Below are positions 16,105-23,477 of a stretch of 27,795 bases of DNA, one piece after another. A model generated the notes under the pieces. The model made no database searches, was not told the DNA's origin, and was given only the letters and a program-made list of their open reading frames with translations. Positions within the stretch are counted from its first letter, which is position 1; each line of letters begins with the position of its first letter. Position numbers and translations under genes: made by a program. This DNA comes from JBLHGU01 sp047615875 (GTDB lineage Bacteria > Pseudomonadota > Gammaproteobacteria > Arenicellales > CAJQKF01): contig JBLHGU010000049.1 in the NCBI GenBank assembly GCA_047615875.1, positions 1 to 27,795 of the forward strand. Direction: 5' to 3'.

Positions 16105-16909
16105 CGACAGCCAGACACTTATATTGTTTTAACGTATTCGTCTGATCCATATATTCCCGCTGGGTATAATAGGAAAAATGACTGACCAGCATAGACCCAT
16201 AAATGACATTAGGTTTTTTAATCATTTCTGGTTTGACACAGCTTAACCAGTGCTCATCATCGTCGTCATCTACAAGACCGCCAAAGAGATCAAACTCCGC
16301 CCCTAGCCAGGATATAACGTGGGTTGATAAACGTTCCTGATAGTTCATTTGCCAGGTTCCGAATCGAAATTGATCCAGACCGTCACACTCGTATGCGCCG
16401 AGGAAGGACTGGTGTGCCAGATTGGCGAAGGGCCCATTTGACCAACCAACCGGGTCAAAGCAGTCGTAGTGGGCGATGCCAAGCGAATAATCAACGGTCC
16501 CCATACGCTGATGCAGATGGGAACATAGCGAATTATTGATTGTATTGGCATAGACAAGAAAGTATTGTAGATTGTTTTTTCTGAACGCGATATAGGCCGA
16601 AAACCAATTAACATCCAGATACACCATGTCATCATCAATACGAATGTATACAGTGTCGGACGCACAACAATATTCAAAAAATCGTGAAACACCCATCCCG
16701 ACTTTCGGTTTTTCGCTATACACGGTTTTTGTGCAGGGTCTTTTGTACGCGATAGCATGAATAAACGCAAGGTCCTGTTGGTCCTCAGTATTCATCCAGA
16801 AATGCACTTCATCAACCTGCCCTGTGGCCTAAAGTCGATCAACATATACCATCAGAACTTCCAGGTATCGTCGCCGACCTGATGGTATGACAATAACTGT
16901 TCGTGAGAT
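16097..16909 (-). pseudogene. Glycosyltransferase with in-frame TAG near its N-terminus
   Basis: A TAG at 16829-16831 interrupts an otherwise continuous frame: upstream TVIVIPSGRRRYLEVLMVYV, downstream TGQVDEVHFWMNTEDQQD, as expected for an unbroken GT-A-type N-terminus. Later, YIRIDDDMVYLDVNWF supplies the metal-binding DDD, and SNGPFANLAHQSFL follows. The reading frame after the stop is 236 codons, starting at a GTG at 16807 if translation restarts there; that product would lack the first donor-binding strand. I also see no good start codon just after the upstream gene ends at 16936, so the start may be lost too. It lies between the PqqD-glycosyltransferase gene and glf, so galactofuranosyl transfer is a reasonable guess. 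Probably a recent pseudogene. Confidence 0.72.
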
Positions 16910-16935
16910 TGCGGCCCGATTATAATTAGCTTGAC

Positions 16936-17946
16936 TTAACCCTGAGGGGCCGGAAGTTTCATCCTTGGCAATTCCGCTGTTTTTACTGGGTGATATACAC
17001 CGGCTGTGGACAAATCGTATGGCTTTTCCACCCAATTGATGGTTTGTCTCAACTTTGAATTGAATGGAGTAGGCTTGAATCCCAAACGGTTAGCGGTAGT
17101 CGCGACTCGTAGTTCACAAAATACCGGTTTCACGGTGGCCGACTGACTAATTCTGTCCAGCGCATTATGGGAAAGAAATAAACACGCATGGGGCGCAGAA
17201 CCCATCATGTGTTGTTTGTCCACTTCTGATATTTGCGGCTTCTCATCAAACCATACCCAACTCGGATTTTCCCCCGATTTAATAATATCCTTTGCTGCCA
17301 AATCCACATCCCAGACCGAGGCATAGGCTTGCAGCAAGGGTTCGGTTCAAAGACAATCGTACTCCATTATGCAATATCGACGGGCAGTGGATTTTCGATT
17401 CCGAAACCAGGTATAGACCACAGCGTCGACGCTGCGCCAGACATTGGAAAGATCCCACTCGGAAGCCAGTGACGCGACGTCGATCGTTTCAAGCAAGCTC
17501 GGAATGGTTTGTGCCGGATCCAGAGCCAGTGGCACAACCACATCCTCCGGGTTGAGAAACGTTAACAGATCAAAGTTCTGTAACGTAATGTCGTCCACTT
17601 TGTGATAAAGGAAAAGAATACAGAGTTCGTGGACGGTGTTTTTGTCGCGGTAGTGAATGGGTAGCTGATGTCCAGGTTTGATAATCATTACACCATCGTT
17701 AAGCATTTCGCGAATGCCGAGACAAATATCAATATCGATCTGATGTGCGATATCTGAATAGTAGGACTTGAATCGATCCGCCAGTGCACGCAATGTATAT
17801 TCACCATTGCAAAACAAATAAATCAAATTCGCCATTGGGTTCAACCGTATCGACGAAAAACCAGGCCTCTCCAGCCAACCAGTTTCGTCGGCGCAACGCC
17901 AGGACCAGTTCGTATCCTGACAAAAAATAGTATCTTGATGAATCAT
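16936..17946 (-). pseudogene. PqqD-domain/unknown-domain fusion protein with in-frame TGA
   Basis: An N-terminal PqqD-like domain (~residues 20-100: RPGFSSIRLNPMANLIYLF, LRALADRFKSYY, IREMLNDGVMI) is followed by a region with HELCILFLYHKVDDI and RRYCIMEYDCL. A TGA at 17347-17349 interrupts it, and the same frame goes on TEPLLQAYASVWDVDLAA, WVWFDEKPQIS, HACLFLSHNALDRIS to a TAA at 16936. The whole would be 336 codons. The second part resembles glycosyltransferase-like proteins that carry E-x-D and VWD motifs, but I cannot name the family. The position after DCL suggests an original Cys codon (TGC or TGT to TGA). ATG start at 17946; no clear ribosome site. First gene of the glf operon. Nonsense mutation is the simplest reading. 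Confidence 0.7.
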
Positions 17947-18574
17947 GGGGGATAGGCTGGGGCTACTCTACTTTCGTTCGAATTCAACTGACGGATTTTA
18001 TCCGACAATCGGGGGCAGAGTGGTAATTATTGGCTTCTCGTTTCATCCAACCCATGGATCGTATATATCCCTGAAACAGAATGACTATTACTCTGACCGA
18101 AAACTGAAGATACTACTCGTTTTACCAGCGAGGAGTTTGAGTAGATTAAAAACGTTTGCATGGTGATTGGAACAGGCGAACGAATATGTATCAGAACAAA
18201 TAGGTATCAGAGCGTTAATGTTGTAACAGAGAAAGATTGCAGCAATAGAAAAAATTAATGCTCTGACCCGAATTGCACTTACTTAAGCAATCTAGGATGG
18301 CCATATTTAATCACATTCTCACGTGCTTGAGCACGGGGTAACATGAGTAATGGGTAAGCTTTTAGTCGTCATTTTATCGCTGTGGGCTCGATCCGCCCGG
18401 CTCGTTTTCCGACCCTTTGTTGATTAATAATAATGAGCAATTGAATAAGCTATTCTTCAGAATATAAGGTGGAGTGTTGAGTGATAATCAGGCCTATTTG
18501 CAAACTGTGTTTGAAACTCAATGTTTGGGGAGAAATGTACGCTAGTAAGGCCGATTGAAGCATCAGTAAGCGAT
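17947..18574. other. Gene-free stretch upstream of the glf operon
   Basis: About 630 bases with no convincing gene. It should contain the promoter of the minus-strand glf operon, but none is recognisable. Two small signals: a perfect 6-bp stem-loop CGTGCT-TG-AGCACG at 18322-18335, and GCTCTGACCCGAATTGCA at 18260-18277, which resembles the ends of REP-associated Y1 transposase elements. A 73-codon plus-strand frame at 17945-18166 overlaps the start of the operon and looks spurious. Confidence 0.45.
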
Positions 18575-18789
18575 TATATGAAGCATAAGCGTATGTCAAT
18601 GGAAAACGAGGGGGAAATGAACAATCTATTTACAGCCGTAAAAGTTAAAGTATTGCATCCGATTTATCCTCGGGGTCTGGAAATCAGGCTATTTCTTCAG
18701 CCAATTGACGGTTCATGTCCTTGACTCCAAAATAAAGACGAGCAAGCGCCTGCTGCGTTATTGAAACAGCCGCATTCCCTTGCAATCAA
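18575..18789 (-). repeat. Terminal sequence of an IS91-like element, copy 3 (diverged, inverted)
   Basis: Read on the minus strand directly after the transposase stop: TTGCAAGGGAATGCGG, then GTCAAGGACATGAACCGTC, ATTTATCC/CTCGGGG-type core in reverse, and ACATACGCTT at the far end. It aligns throughout to copy 2 at 20040-20252 and to copy 1, with clearly more substitutions. It anchors the repeat family to the IS91-like transposase. End near 18575 is approximate. Confidence 0.72.
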
Positions 18790-18984
18790 TCAGTGAAAGA
18801 GGTCAGTCTGCAGTGGCGCGCGATTGTCAGGCAAATGAAATGAACTGGAAACCGCAGTTTTACTATCCAGATGGTCGAGTATTTTGTGGATGACAACAGG
18901 GTCTTCGATGCTGGCAATGACTTTCATGGTGCCACAGCAAGTACTACAAGTCTCGATATCGATGTTAAACTGTAGAAGTGTCAT
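18790..18984 (-). pseudogene. C-terminal remnant of an IS91-family transposase
   Basis: Sixty-four codons reading FNIDIETCSTCCGTMKVIASIEDP (in part), VVIHKILDHLD, RAPLQTDLFH and stop. This is the characteristic C-terminus of IS91-type rolling-circle transposases (FNIDIETC..CGG..K.IA.IEDP....ILAHL...RAPPQ..LF), with paired Cys residues. The N-terminal zinc-binding and catalytic tyrosine regions are missing; upstream sequence to 19100 has no trace of them. Not functional. Confidence 0.85.
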
Positions 18985-19102
18985 TACAACTGATTATTGT
19001 TAATGAGTTAATCGAGTTTTTTTCATCCATTGAAGCCCAATAAGCGTTGCGTCTCAACGGTGTCCAAGTTGAGATTTCAACTTCTTACGCGTAACAATTG
19101 AT

Positions 19103-19969
19103 ATGACGACTCATCTTCGCGGTATCTTATACTGTATCGGTTCCGGCGTGTTTTTAGCCGTCAATGATGCTATCTCGAAATGGCTAGTGCCCCACTACCC
19201 CACAGGTCAAATTCTATTTATTACCTGCCTCGGCGTCGCTTTTTTAGTTTGGATTATAACTTTATGCAAAAGTGAAATTAGAATTACAGTTAATAGTTGG
19301 CAAACTCATCTTTCTCGTGGGTTGTTATTTTCAGTTTCCTCTTTTGCTTTTATAACTGGATTAAAATTTTTGCCTTTAGCCGAAGCCATGTGCATCGCCT
19401 TCGCCTCGCCACTTTTTGTCACGCTGTTGGGGCGATTCATTCTTAAGGAGCACGTCGGAATTTATCGTCTTTCCGCGGTAATCGTTGGTTTTATTGGCAT
19501 CGTTATCGTTATGCAGCCCGGCTCCCCTAGCTTTACTTGGATCGTGTTATTTCCACTTACCGTGGCAATGTCCGACGCTTGTAGAGACGTACTTACACGA
19601 AAGATGACTGCCTCTGAATCTTCAATTTCCATGGTCTTTACCACTGCACTGACCCTAGCTGGCATTTCACTACTTACTCTTCAGTCAGGGTGGGTACCTA
19701 TTCAAATGAATGATCTGTGGCTGTTTATGTTTAAAACGATAATGATGTTAATCGCTTACTTTCTCATCATCCAAGCCTATCGCAATGCGCCAACCGTGGT
19801 GATCGCGCCCTTTAGATATATTCAAATAGCTTGGGGGGTTTTGCTCGGCGTCGCGTTATGGGGAGATATCCCTGATATGGCGATGTATATAGGATTGGCC
19901 CTCACCATAGGTTCAGGAATTTTTATTGCTATCCGAGAATCGAGGCTACAACCGTCCTCATCCAATTAG
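19103..19969 (+). CDS. DMT/EamA-family membrane transporter
   Basis: A 288-residue, very hydrophobic protein with about ten membrane segments in two halves of five, the EamA (drug/metabolite transporter) pattern. Typical stretches: VNDAISKWLV in helix 1, FITGLKFLPLAEAMCIAFASPLFVT (in part) in the helix 3-4 region, GFIGIVIVMQPG at the end of the first half, and APFRYIQIAWGVLLGVALWGD in the second half. It is an inner-membrane exporter or importer of a small metabolite; substrate not predictable. ATG at 19103; no strong ribosome site. It stands alone in the accessory region between an IS91 transposase remnant and a second IS91-like end, so it may have been carried in with the element. Confidence 0.9.
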   Translation: MTTHLRGILYCIGSGVFLAVNDAISKWLVPHYPTGQILFITCLGVAFLVWIITLCKSEIRITVNSWQTHLSRGLLFSVSSFAFITGLKFLPLAEAMCIAFASPLFVTLLGRFILKEHVGIYRLSAVIVGFIGIVIVMQPGSPSFTWIVLFPLTVAMSDACRDVLTRKMTASESSISMVFTTALTLAGISLLTLQSGWVPIQMNDLWLFMFKTIMMLIAYFLIIQAYRNAPTVVIAPFRYIQIAWGVLLGVALWGDIPDMAMYIGLALTIGSGIFIAIRESRLQPSSSN

Positions 19970-20011
19970 TGTTCATTCACCTTTTACTGAATCGAATACT
20001 TTGAACAAAAT

Positions 20012-20252
20012 CGCGTGCCGGAGCTAAGACTCACTGACTGATTGCAAGGGATTGCGGTGCGTTTCAATCACGCAGCGGGTACGTACACCTTCACTTTGGT
20101 GGCAAGGACATGAGCAATCAATTGGCAGGAGAAAATGGCCAGATTTCCAGAGCCCGAGGATAAATCGAGTCGAATGCATTAACTTCTCGGTTGCAAACAG
20201 ACTGTTCATTCCCCCTCGTCTTCCATTATCAAACGCTTTATACCTCCTATAC
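20012..20252 (+). repeat. Terminal sequence of an IS91-like element, copy 2
   Basis: It begins with a degenerate transposase tail (CCGGAGCTAAGA reading Pro-Glu-Leu-Arg, then Leu-Thr-Asp-stop before TTGCAAGGG), like the ...RAP..LF.-stop of copy 3 with a short deletion. The core 20119-20228 matches copy 1 with one mismatch in 110. It ends near TATACCTCCTATAC at 20252, immediately beside the stop of the truncated small gene at 20254. Confidence 0.77.
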
Positions 20253-20253
20253 T

Positions 20254-20583
20254 TCAAACATCTTCTTCTGGCTGAGGAATATAAGAGTCAGGCAACGGCA
20301 AATTACTGCGTGGTCTACCGGGTCCAAAACGGGTTCTAGCCATAGGCCTCAAAATATGCTTTAAAAACTCTGGTGGCTCATTGAGCCATTGTGCGTATGT
20401 AACACTAAGCCGTATGTGCTCTGAGCATGGAAGTTCGTCAGGTGCCCACTTCTCTTTTGCTTCATGCAATCCATCTCGCGTAACTGAGTTTGGGTCAAAT
20501 CCCGCCACCAGTTCCAAACCTTCTCTCACACTCCATGTATCCATTTTGAAGTAATCAAATAACATATCAAAACAATCTGCCAT
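20254..20583 (-). CDS. Small hypothetical protein, probably truncated at its C-terminus
   Basis: A 109-residue frame, ATG at 20583. The opening MDTWSVREGLELVAGFDP resembles the start of a common group of small hypothetical proteins (W-[ST]-x-[RE]-[EA]-x-x-L-[LV]-x-G-[FI]-D-P), often found in mobile and phage-derived regions; function unknown. The C-terminus PLPDSYIPQPEEDV ends at a TGA that coincides with the edge of an IS91-like terminal repeat, so insertion probably cut the gene. There is no clear ribosome site and no partner gene. Confidence 0.55.
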   Translation of the reverse strand: MADCFDMLFDYFKMDTWSVREGLELVAGFDPNSVTRDGLHEAKEKWAPDELPCSEHIRLSVTYAQWLNEPPEFLKHILRPMARTRFGPGRPRSNLPLPDSYIPQPEEDV

Positions 20584-20791
20584 ACAGCACTTTGGCGATA
20601 ACCACGCATTATCTAAAAACTTTGGGGCGTAATAATAGCGGACGAAGAGTCATTTAGAACATTTCATATCTGGGTACTTGCAGACCCAATAATAATTCGA
20701 CGTTAGCCGTTTTATCACCCTGCAATAGTTTTCTAACAACGGATAATTTGTAGAAAATATAAGACGCAAAAAGGCCTTAAAAGAAAATTTA

Positions 20792-20823
20792 TTCCAAAAT
20801 ACCGGATATTTTAGAATTTTTTT
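20792..20823 (+). promoter_or_regulatory. Imperfect inverted repeat followed by a T-run
   Basis: TTCCAAAATA and TATTTTAGAA are complementary at 9 of 10 positions around a 5-base centre CCGGA, and seven T follow (20817-20823). It could be a weak terminator isolating the operon from upstream transcription, or an operator palindrome about 130 bp before the first gene. Confidence 0.45.
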
Positions 20824-20861
20824 ACCTTTTCTATATCATATACGATCTGATTTGGTAAAAA

Positions 20862-20895
20862 ATTTCCCCCCTGCAGGCCTAATATTTCCCCTGCC
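20862..20895 (+). promoter_or_regulatory. Two direct repeats, 20 bp apart, upstream of the sulfur operon
   Basis: ATTTCCCCCCTGC at 20862-20874 and ATTTCCCCTGCC at 20884-20895, with their TGC elements exactly 20 bp apart, i.e. about two helical turns, ending ~56 bp before the first start codon. The arrangement fits tandem binding of a regulator on one DNA face (inference). Confidence 0.45.
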
Positions 20896-20951
20896 AAAAT
20901 TTAAACCATCCAACTTCTGGATTTGATCCATCACCTAGCGACACAACCATT

Positions 20952-22160
20952 ATGAAAGAACAATACTATCTGGATAATGCTGCCACAACCTGGCCAAAAC
21001 CCGAAACTGTCTACACAACAATGGACACGTTTTTTCGCAACTACGGAGTCAATCCTGGACGTGCCGGACATGAAATGGCAGTTGAAGCGGAGCGAATGAT
21101 CATCGAGACACGTCGTATGCTAGCCGATTTCTTCAATCACACCGGCAGCTCGGATCGGGTTGTATTCACCCAGAATGCCACCGACTCGTTAAATATGGCT
21201 TTATATGGTCTGCTTAATTCTGGTGATCACGTTATCACATCACGGCTTGAACACAACTCAGTAACAAGGCCAACAAATCACATGGAACGTGATATGGATG
21301 TATCAGTAACACGCGTTGGACGGGATGCAGAAGGCTATGTTGACCCGGAAGACTTTCGTAAAGCAATCACCCCTAAAACACGAGTGATTGTCCTGAATCA
21401 TGCCTCTAATGTACTCGGCTGTGTGCAGGACATAACCACTATCGGAAAAATTGCCAGAGAAGCCGACGTTACTTTCATTCTGGATACTTGTCAGACCGCC
21501 GGAGTGCTGGATCTGGATATGCAGGCATCCTGTGTGGATGTGCTGACATTTACTGGCCATAAAGGCTTGTTTGGGCCGATGGGTATTGGCGGCATGGTTG
21601 TTGGTGATGATATTGACATTCGACCCGCCCGAGTAGGCGGCACTGGCGTGGATTCAATCACACCGTTTCAACCGGAAGTCTATCCATATCATCTGGAGGC
21701 AGGCACCGTATCTATCCCCGGCATCTCTGGTCTGAATGCTGCTCAAAAATGGTTTGCCGAACTGGGGCGCGAAAATTCTGCATCGGGTGCGAGCCACCGA
21801 GAACTGTGTGTAGCCGCGCTAAAACATATTGAGACCCACGAAGTAGCCCATGTAAACAAATTAGCCAATGCTTTTCGTGACATGGACGGGGTTACCGTTT
21901 ATGGTCCAAAGGCTGGCAGCCCACGGGTATCAACCTTGTCTATCAATGTCGACGGCTTACCGGCAGATCAGGTCGGCACTATGCTGGATGCCGATCACTA
22001 CGTTTGTGTAAGAGCCGGGCTGCATTGTGCACCCTGGGTTCATCAAGACGAGGGCACTGTCGAACAAAAAGGTACCGTGCGTTTTTCACCGGGTTACTTT
22101 GCTGATGACGAAGACCTGGATCAGGCCATAAACGGTATTCGTGATATTGCCGAAGGTTAG
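20952..22160 (+). CDS. Cysteine desulfurase family protein (class V aminotransferase fold)
   Basis: A 402-residue PLP enzyme. YYLDNAATTWPKP opens the protein, as in the desulfurase subgroup often called TIGR01977. Cofactor residues: FTQNATDSLN, ILDTCQTAGVLD (Asp ~178, Gln ~181) and the Schiff-base Lys in FTGHKGLFGP (~204). RAGLHCAPWVH gives the nucleophilic Cys (~359), and GTVRFSPGYF follows. It should take sulfur from cysteine to form an enzyme persulfide and alanine. Not the housekeeping IscS, and no isc or suf genes lie nearby. First gene of an operon with cystathionine gamma-lyase- and cystathionine beta-synthase-type enzymes, so its cysteine may come from homocysteine. Weak ribosome site. 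Confidence 0.9.
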   Translation: MKEQYYLDNAATTWPKPETVYTTMDTFFRNYGVNPGRAGHEMAVEAERMIIETRRMLADFFNHTGSSDRVVFTQNATDSLNMALYGLLNSGDHVITSRLEHNSVTRPTNHMERDMDVSVTRVGRDAEGYVDPEDFRKAITPKTRVIVLNHASNVLGCVQDITTIGKIAREADVTFILDTCQTAGVLDLDMQASCVDVLTFTGHKGLFGPMGIGGMVVGDDIDIRPARVGGTGVDSITPFQPEVYPYHLEAGTVSIPGISGLNAAQKWFAELGRENSASGASHRELCVAALKHIETHEVAHVNKLANAFRDMDGVTVYGPKAGSPRVSTLSINVDGLPADQVGTMLDADHYVCVRAGLHCAPWVHQDEGTVEQKGTVRFSPGYFADDEDLDQAINGIRDIAEG

Positions 22161-22170
22161 CAGCACTCAG

Positions 22171-22201
22171 ATTGGTTTGCCGGGTAACCCGGCAAACCAA
22201 T
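22171..22201 (+). other. Perfect 14-bp hairpin between operon genes
   Basis: ATTGGTTTGCCGGG (22171-22184), loop TAA, CCCGGCAAACCAAT (22188-22201). It lies 10 bases after the desulfurase stop and 46 before the next start. No T-run follows on either strand, so it is more likely an mRNA-processing or stability hairpin than a full terminator. Confidence 0.6.
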
Positions 22202-22247
22202 AAACATATACAAAATATTTTCGCCAATCTACTGGAGATAAATTCTA

Positions 22248-23414
22248 ATGAGCGAACAAAAGTCCCATTTTAAAACCCGTGAAGTTCACGCAGGTGTTAC
22301 ACCGGATCCCGTTACTGGCGCCATACTAACGCCCATATATCAATCAACCACCTATGTTCAGGAATCGGTTGAAAACTATATGGCCAAGGGTTACTCCTAT
22401 ACCCGTTCAGGTAACCCAACTGTTGTTGCACTGGAAGATCGTATTACCTCTTTGGAAAATGGTGTGGGCACCCTCTGTTTTTCAACGGGCATGGCTGCCA
22501 CCAGCGCGATTATGATGGGGTTGTTAAACGCCGGGGATCACGTTGTTCTCTCTGATGTGGTTTATGGTGGAACCCATCGTTTATCAACTAAAGTGCTGAG
22601 TCGCTTCGGCTTAACTTATAGCTTTGTTGACACATCCAATGCGCAAAATGTTTTGGACGCAATTCAGGATAACACCCGTCTGATTCTGACAGAGACGCCA
22701 GCCAATCCCACCTTAAAAATGACTGACATTGCAGCAGTGTCGGAAATCGCCAAAGCAAAAGGCATCCCTCACGCGGTGGATAACACTTTCTTTACACCCT
22801 ACTTCCAACGCCCACTGGACCTTGGGGCAGACATCACATTCCATAGCACCACCAAGTTCATGGATGGTCATAATGTGACAGTTGGTGGTTCAGTGACTTG
22901 TCGTGATGAGGAATTACTCGAATCCATCCGGTTCGTACGTAATTGCCTGGGGTCAAACATGTCGCCAATGGTAGCTTTCTATACATTACAAGGCTGCAAA
23001 ACAATGAGCACCCGGCTTGAAGCTCAATCAGCTAACGCGCTTAAAGTAGCCAATTTTCTGCAAACTCACCCCATGGTTGAACGTGTTGCCTATCCTGGAC
23101 TTGAGTCATTTGCACAGAAAGAATTGGTTGATCGACAATCCAGTGGTCACGGATCCATGCTGTGGTTTGAGGTCAAAGGTGGTGTTGAGTCTGGCAAGAA
23201 GTTGATGAACACATTGGAACTCTGGAGTCTCGCCGAAAATCTGGGATCAGTAGAATCTTTAGTCACCCACTCCGTTACCATGACCCATGCAGATATGCCA
23301 CGTGAAGAACGCATGGCTGCAGGCATCACCGACGGTTTAGTCCGTCTGTCTACCGGTCTTGAATCTGCGGACGATCTTATTGCCGATCTGAAACAGGCAC
23401 TAGACGGACTTTAA
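22248..23414 (+). CDS. Cystathionine gamma-lyase-type PLP enzyme (Cys/Met metabolism family)
   Basis: A 388-residue member of the Cys/Met metabolism PLP family (PF01053), normal length. Cofactor contacts: YSYTRSGNPT (Tyr ~51, Arg ~53), FSTGMAAT, VDNTFFTPY and the Schiff-base Lys in FHSTTKFMDGHN (~203). HPMVERVAYPGL and LGSVESLVTHSVTMTH are typical near the C-terminus. Family members include cystathionine gamma-lyase, cystathionine gamma-synthase, cystathionine beta-lyase and O-acetylhomoserine sulfhydrylase. With a cystathionine beta-synthase downstream, cystathionine gamma-lyase (cystathionine to cysteine, 2-oxobutanoate and ammonia) is the best reading. Ribosome site TGGAGA about 9 bases before the ATG. 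Sits 87 bases after the desulfurase gene. Confidence 0.9.
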   Translation: MSEQKSHFKTREVHAGVTPDPVTGAILTPIYQSTTYVQESVENYMAKGYSYTRSGNPTVVALEDRITSLENGVGTLCFSTGMAATSAIMMGLLNAGDHVVLSDVVYGGTHRLSTKVLSRFGLTYSFVDTSNAQNVLDAIQDNTRLILTETPANPTLKMTDIAAVSEIAKAKGIPHAVDNTFFTPYFQRPLDLGADITFHSTTKFMDGHNVTVGGSVTCRDEELLESIRFVRNCLGSNMSPMVAFYTLQGCKTMSTRLEAQSANALKVANFLQTHPMVERVAYPGLESFAQKELVDRQSSGHGSMLWFEVKGGVESGKKLMNTLELWSLAENLGSVESLVTHSVTMTHADMPREERMAAGITDGLVRLSTGLESADDLIADLKQALDGL

Positions 23415-23427
23415 ACTGCTCAAACCC

Positions 23428-23452
23428 ATGGGCCGGCAGTTGGTCGGCCCAT
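23428..23452 (+). other. Perfect 8-bp hairpin between operon genes
   Basis: ATGGGCCG (23428-23435), nine-base loop, CGGCCCAT (23445-23452), 13 bases after the stop of the gamma-lyase gene and 25 before the next ATG. No T-run. It is the second hairpin of this kind in the operon. Confidence 0.55.
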
Positions 23453-23477
23453 CCACTACCTTGTGATTTTAAGGGCT

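Larger units (their letters stand above)
20584..20951. other. Upstream region of the sulfur operon
   Basis: About 370 AT-rich bases without a gene. The last 160 hold the control elements listed separately (inverted repeat with T-run, phased direct repeats). I see no confident -35/-10 promoter pair, and no obvious SAM- or cobalamin-riboswitch fold, although this could only be tested by covariance search. Confidence 0.5.

Noticed and set aside
17300..17349. Selenocysteine insertion at the TGA of the PqqD fusion gene
   Set aside because: A GGTCT loop with a 3-bp stem occurs downstream, but at 29 bases it is further than the ~18 of fdhF, its codons are the conserved Ser-Val-Trp, and the neighbouring gene also has a nonsense codon (TAG). 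Decay is simpler.
17945..18166. 73-codon plus-strand open frame
   Set aside because: It begins on top of the start of the minus-strand operon, has no ribosome site and no family resemblance.
18521..18724. 67-codon plus-strand open frame and its counterparts at 14635-14823 and 20024-20257 (minus)
   Set aside because: These frames fall within the IS91-like terminal repeat. The peptide likeness follows from DNA repeat identity, and copy 3 shows no clear preference for silent changes.
20817..20823. Confident Rho-independent terminator
   Set aside because: The stem before the T-run is AT-rich with a mismatch and no plus-strand gene ends close upstream, so only an ambiguous regulatory element is listed.
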